A stretch of 8,197 nt of DNA from JAGLSB01 sp023135955 (GTDB taxonomy: Bacteria; Bacteroidota; Bacteroidia; Bacteroidales; GCA-2748055), in contig DAOVIO010000170.1 of NCBI GenBank assembly GCA_030673645.1, positions 1-8,197 on the forward strand, in the 5' to 3' direction. The translations under genes were made by a program, and so were the position numbers. Positions 6,157 through 8,197 of the stretch are shown piece by piece; position 1 is the stretch's first letter, and the number at the start of each line of letters is the position of its first letter. The notes under the pieces were generated by a model. That model had not been told where the DNA came from, ran no database searches, and saw only the letters and a list, made by a program, of their open reading frames with translations.

Positions 6157-8019
6157 ATGAAAAGAATAAGTTTTTTAATGTTTATTGTACTCAGTATTTT
6201 TTTATCTGATACAGTGCTCTCACAGAATAGAATTCCAGTTATTCCAGAAGTAACTAAAGAAGATCAGATATGCTTTGCCATGTACACAGTACAGAATAAT
6301 ATAATGAGAATGTCGGCTCAGCTTTATCCTCTTGATGACGATGACGATCGTTTTGTTCGTCTGGAGATTAATAAAGAAGGTACATGGATTGAAATTGACA
6401 GGGAAAGAATTAATGAAAACAGTTATAATTCTGTTGATGATGCCAGAGCCTGGAATGTTCTTTTTCGTGTTGAGAGCTGGAATTCAAAAAATGATGTCGA
6501 TTATCGTGTTGCTCATGGTGAGAAAGCTTTTTTCTATGGGAAAATCAGGAAAGACCCGATTGATAAAGAGACAATTGTTGTGGCTGCTTTTACAGGTAAT
6601 TCTAATAAGGACAGAACCTTGCGACCCGATTTAATAGCAAATCTTAAAGCCCAGGATCCGGATCTGTTATTCTTTTCAGGCGATCAGTCATACGATCATA
6701 AATATCATCTTGCAGCCTGGTTACTTTTTGGAAGGCAGTTTGGTGAAGTTATTAAAGACAGACCAACAATTGCTATACCTGATGATCATGATGTTGGCCA
6801 GGGTAATCTATGGGGAGAAGGTGGTATTAATACGATAATTCCTGCAGGCAATGACGGTGGTTATTTTATGTCGGCTGAATACATTAAAGAAGTTGAACGT
6901 GCTCAAACAAGTAATCTCCCCGACCCATACGATCCTACACCTGTTGAGCAGGGCATTGGCGTATATTATACTTCATTAAATATTGGAGGAGTTGATTTTG
7001 CTATTATAGAAGATCGCAAGTTTAAGTCAGGGCCTGCTGGTCTTGTTCCTCAACAAGGTCCACGCCCCGATCATATTCTCGATCCTGATTATGATCCTAC
7101 AACCGTAGATGTTCCGGGAGCTCAATTGCTTGGTGAACGCCAGTTAAAATTTCTCAAAGACTGGGGACAGAACTGGGACGGAGTGCAGATGAAAGCCGTT
7201 CTTTCTCAGACGGTTTTTGCAAATGCTGCCCATATTCATCATGGGGAAAGATTGATGGCGGATATGGATTCAAACGGCTGGCCACAAACCGGGAGGAAAA
7301 AAGCTCTTGAAGAAATCCGTAAATCCTATTCTTTTATGATTGGAGGAGATCAGCATCTTGCTACAGTAATCCATCATGGTATTGATGATTGGAAGGATGC
7401 TGGATACTCATTTTGTGTCCCTTCAATTGTAAATTATTATCCCCGCAAGTGGATGCCTTTAACCGAAGGTATAAGTCCTGTAACCAGTGATCTTGAACAT
7501 ACTGGAAGTTATCTGGATGGTTTTCATAATAAAATAAGAATGTATGCTTACGCAAATCCCGATGAAGATAATACACTGTTTCCCAAATGGAGGGAAGAAG
7601 GGTTTTGGGGGAAATTAGCAGCCGGACATGGAATTATTCGATTCAACAAAACCGACAGAACGATAACAATGGAATGCTGGCCCAGAGGAGTGGATGTTAC
7701 AAAGGCAGATGCAAAACAGTTTCCAGGATGGCCTGTAACTATTAATCAGGAGGATAATTATGGAAGAAAAGCTGTAGCCTGGTTGCCTGAAATACACGTT
7801 ATTGGAATGGAAAACCCTGTAATCAGGATTATTGACGAAACAAATAATGAACTTGTTTATACTCTCAGAATTAATGGTAACAGCTTTAAACCAAAAGTTT
7901 TTAAAGAGGGAAAATATACTATTAAAATTGGAGATGGGCTTACCAATGAAAAAGAATTTTCCGGGATTCAATCCAGAAAAGAAATTGAAAAAACAATAAA
8001 GGTGAAGTTTAAAAAATAG
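6157..8019 (+). CDS. PhoD-like metallophosphoesterase, Sec-exported
   Basis: This 620-residue protein has a Sec signal peptide (MKRISFLMFIVLSIFL, likely cut near residue 22, after VLS). An N-terminal beta domain spans about 35-130, followed by a PhoD-type calcineurin-like phosphoesterase domain at about 138-500. Metal motifs seen are FFSGD176QSYD, PDDH211D212VGQ (the GNHD equivalent) and IGGD398QH400. Related enzymes hydrolyse phosphate mono- or diesters outside the cytoplasm. The first motif reads AAFTGNSN (143-150). B. subtilis PhoD has an SCQ-type motif there, whose cysteine binds iron; here no cysteine is present. Residues from about 545 form an extra C-terminal beta domain with a lysine-rich end. 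A run of five Asp occurs at 60-64. The start is set by the signal peptide; AAGAGA lies almost against the ATG, too close to act as a normal ribosome site. The neighbours suggest a glycan- or lipid-linked phosphate as substrate, but this is inferred. Confidence 0.85.
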   Translation: MKRISFLMFIVLSIFLSDTVLSQNRIPVIPEVTKEDQICFAMYTVQNNIMRMSAQLYPLDDDDDRFVRLEINKEGTWIEIDRERINENSYNSVDDARAWNVLFRVESWNSKNDVDYRVAHGEKAFFYGKIRKDPIDKETIVVAAFTGNSNKDRTLRPDLIANLKAQDPDLLFFSGDQSYDHKYHLAAWLLFGRQFGEVIKDRPTIAIPDDHDVGQGNLWGEGGINTIIPAGNDGGYFMSAEYIKEVERAQTSNLPDPYDPTPVEQGIGVYYTSLNIGGVDFAIIEDRKFKSGPAGLVPQQGPRPDHILDPDYDPTTVDVPGAQLLGERQLKFLKDWGQNWDGVQMKAVLSQTVFANAAHIHHGERLMADMDSNGWPQTGRKKALEEIRKSYSFMIGGDQHLATVIHHGIDDWKDAGYSFCVPSIVNYYPRKWMPLTEGISPVTSDLEHTGSYLDGFHNKIRMYAYANPDEDNTLFPKWREEGFWGKLAAGHGIIRFNKTDRTITMECWPRGVDVTKADAKQFPGWPVTINQEDNYGRKAVAWLPEIHVIGMENPVIRIIDETNNELVYTLRINGNSFKPKVFKEGKYTIKIGDGLTNEKEFSGIQSRKEIEKTIKVKFKK

Positions 8020-8032
8020 CACGATTCTCGTG
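8020..8032 (-). terminator. Small hairpin after the phosphoesterase gene
   Basis: CACGA and TCGTG form a perfect five-pair stem around TTC, starting at the base after the phosphoesterase stop. On the plus strand it is followed by A residues, so it does not look like an intrinsic terminator for that gene. On the minus strand it is followed by CTA and six T, which would suit a leftward transcript entering from the right. The stem is short, so confidence is low. Confidence 0.25.
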
Positions 8033-8093
8033 AAAAATGAAAAAATATCTTGAATCACTTAATTCTACTTTACGAAGTTAAAAAAATCTACTA

Positions 8094-8101
8094 TACTTTT
8101 G
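8094..8101 (+). promoter_or_regulatory. -7 box before the gene entering at the right edge
   Basis: TACTTTTG matches the Bacteroidota -7 consensus TAnnTTTG exactly and lies 16 bases before the ATG at 8117. The -33 region is weak: TTTA at 8069-8072, 21 bases upstream, is one base off TTTG. The A7-TCTA sequence at 8080-8090 is shared with the region before 3491. It implies that the last reading frame is transcribed separately from the phosphoesterase. Confidence 0.45.
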
Positions 8102-8116
8102 TATATCAACAATATA

Positions 8117-8197
8117 ATGCTACTTTTAGGGAAAGAATCATACAGTAATCATCTCCCGATTGAATTAAGGCAATGGCTAAATTTCAATTGGTTAAAA
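8117..8197 (+). CDS. Start of an unrecognised protein (cut by window edge)
   Basis: An open frame from the ATG at 8117 continues for 27 codons to the window end. It begins MLLLGKESYSNHLPIELRQW and continues LNFNWLK. I do not recognise the family. The stretch looks like a plausible soluble N-terminus, with no signal peptide or membrane segment. The main support is the exact -7 box at 8094-8101 placed 16 bases before the ATG. The frame stays open upstream of the ATG as well, so the start is not certain. A mobile-element gene cannot be excluded. Confidence 0.4.
   Translation, partial: MLLLGKESYSNHLPIELRQWLNFNWLK

Noticed and set aside
6334..6348. Five-aspartate run in the phosphoesterase as a calcium-binding repeat
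   Set aside because: It is a single short run encoded by alternating GAT and GAC codons, with no repeat spacing or glycine pattern typical of calcium-binding repeats.
7615..8058. 147-codon minus-strand frame over the end of the phosphoesterase gene
   Set aside because: It mostly mirrors the phosphoesterase coding strand, and its Phe/Asn/Ser-rich product has no signal or domain.
1..8197. CRISPR array, tRNA, rRNA, riboswitch or tandem repeats
   Set aside because: No regularly spaced repeats, cloverleaf-like segments or conserved RNA motifs were seen on reading both strands.

Overview
The window looks like a low-GC piece of a Bacteroidota chromosome, probably a marine or sediment Bacteroidales/Marinilabiliales-type polysaccharide degrader. 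Three things suggest this. A promoter matches the Bacteroidota form (TTTG, 19 bases, TAnnTTTG). The genes lack strong Shine-Dalgarno sites. The gene content is exported enzymes for modified sugars, with two twin-arginine signals and one Sec signal. The lineage is inferred; no ribosomal or marker gene is present.

Left part, minus strand (1-3275). The window opens inside the first 29 codons of an IS1595-family transposase that runs off the left edge. Next comes an enolase-superfamily protein with a Tat signal, a lipobox and a full mandelate-racemase-type active site (242-1528). Upstream of it in the same direction is a stand-alone AMP-forming acyl-CoA/acyl-ACP ligase (1620-3152). The gap between them is 91 bases and holds no recognisable promoter, so both may be read from the promoter at 3245-3275.

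Middle, a 385-base divergent intergenic region (3153-3537). It holds the ligase promoter, an interrupted hairpin, and a poorer -7 box for the rightward genes.

Right part, plus strand (3538-8019). This part contains a multi-pass membrane acyltransferase of the heparan-alpha-glucosaminide N-acetyltransferase type, then a Tat-exported protein with a divergent polysaccharide-deacetylase-like fold. A frameshifted stub of a sulfatase C-terminus follows, then a Sec-exported PhoD-like metallophosphoesterase. A new reading frame with its own -7 box begins at 8117 and leaves the window.

Taken together, the rightward genes look like a set for removing or moving substituents (acetyl, sulfate, phosphate) on a glycan outside the cytoplasm, and the sulfatase step has been lost here. 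The exported enolase-type enzyme could act on a released sugar acid. That link is inferred from gene context. No CRISPR array, RNA gene or clearly new multi-gene system was found. The most informative oddities are the sulfatase remnant, the missing PhoD-type cysteine, and the exported enolase-superfamily protein.
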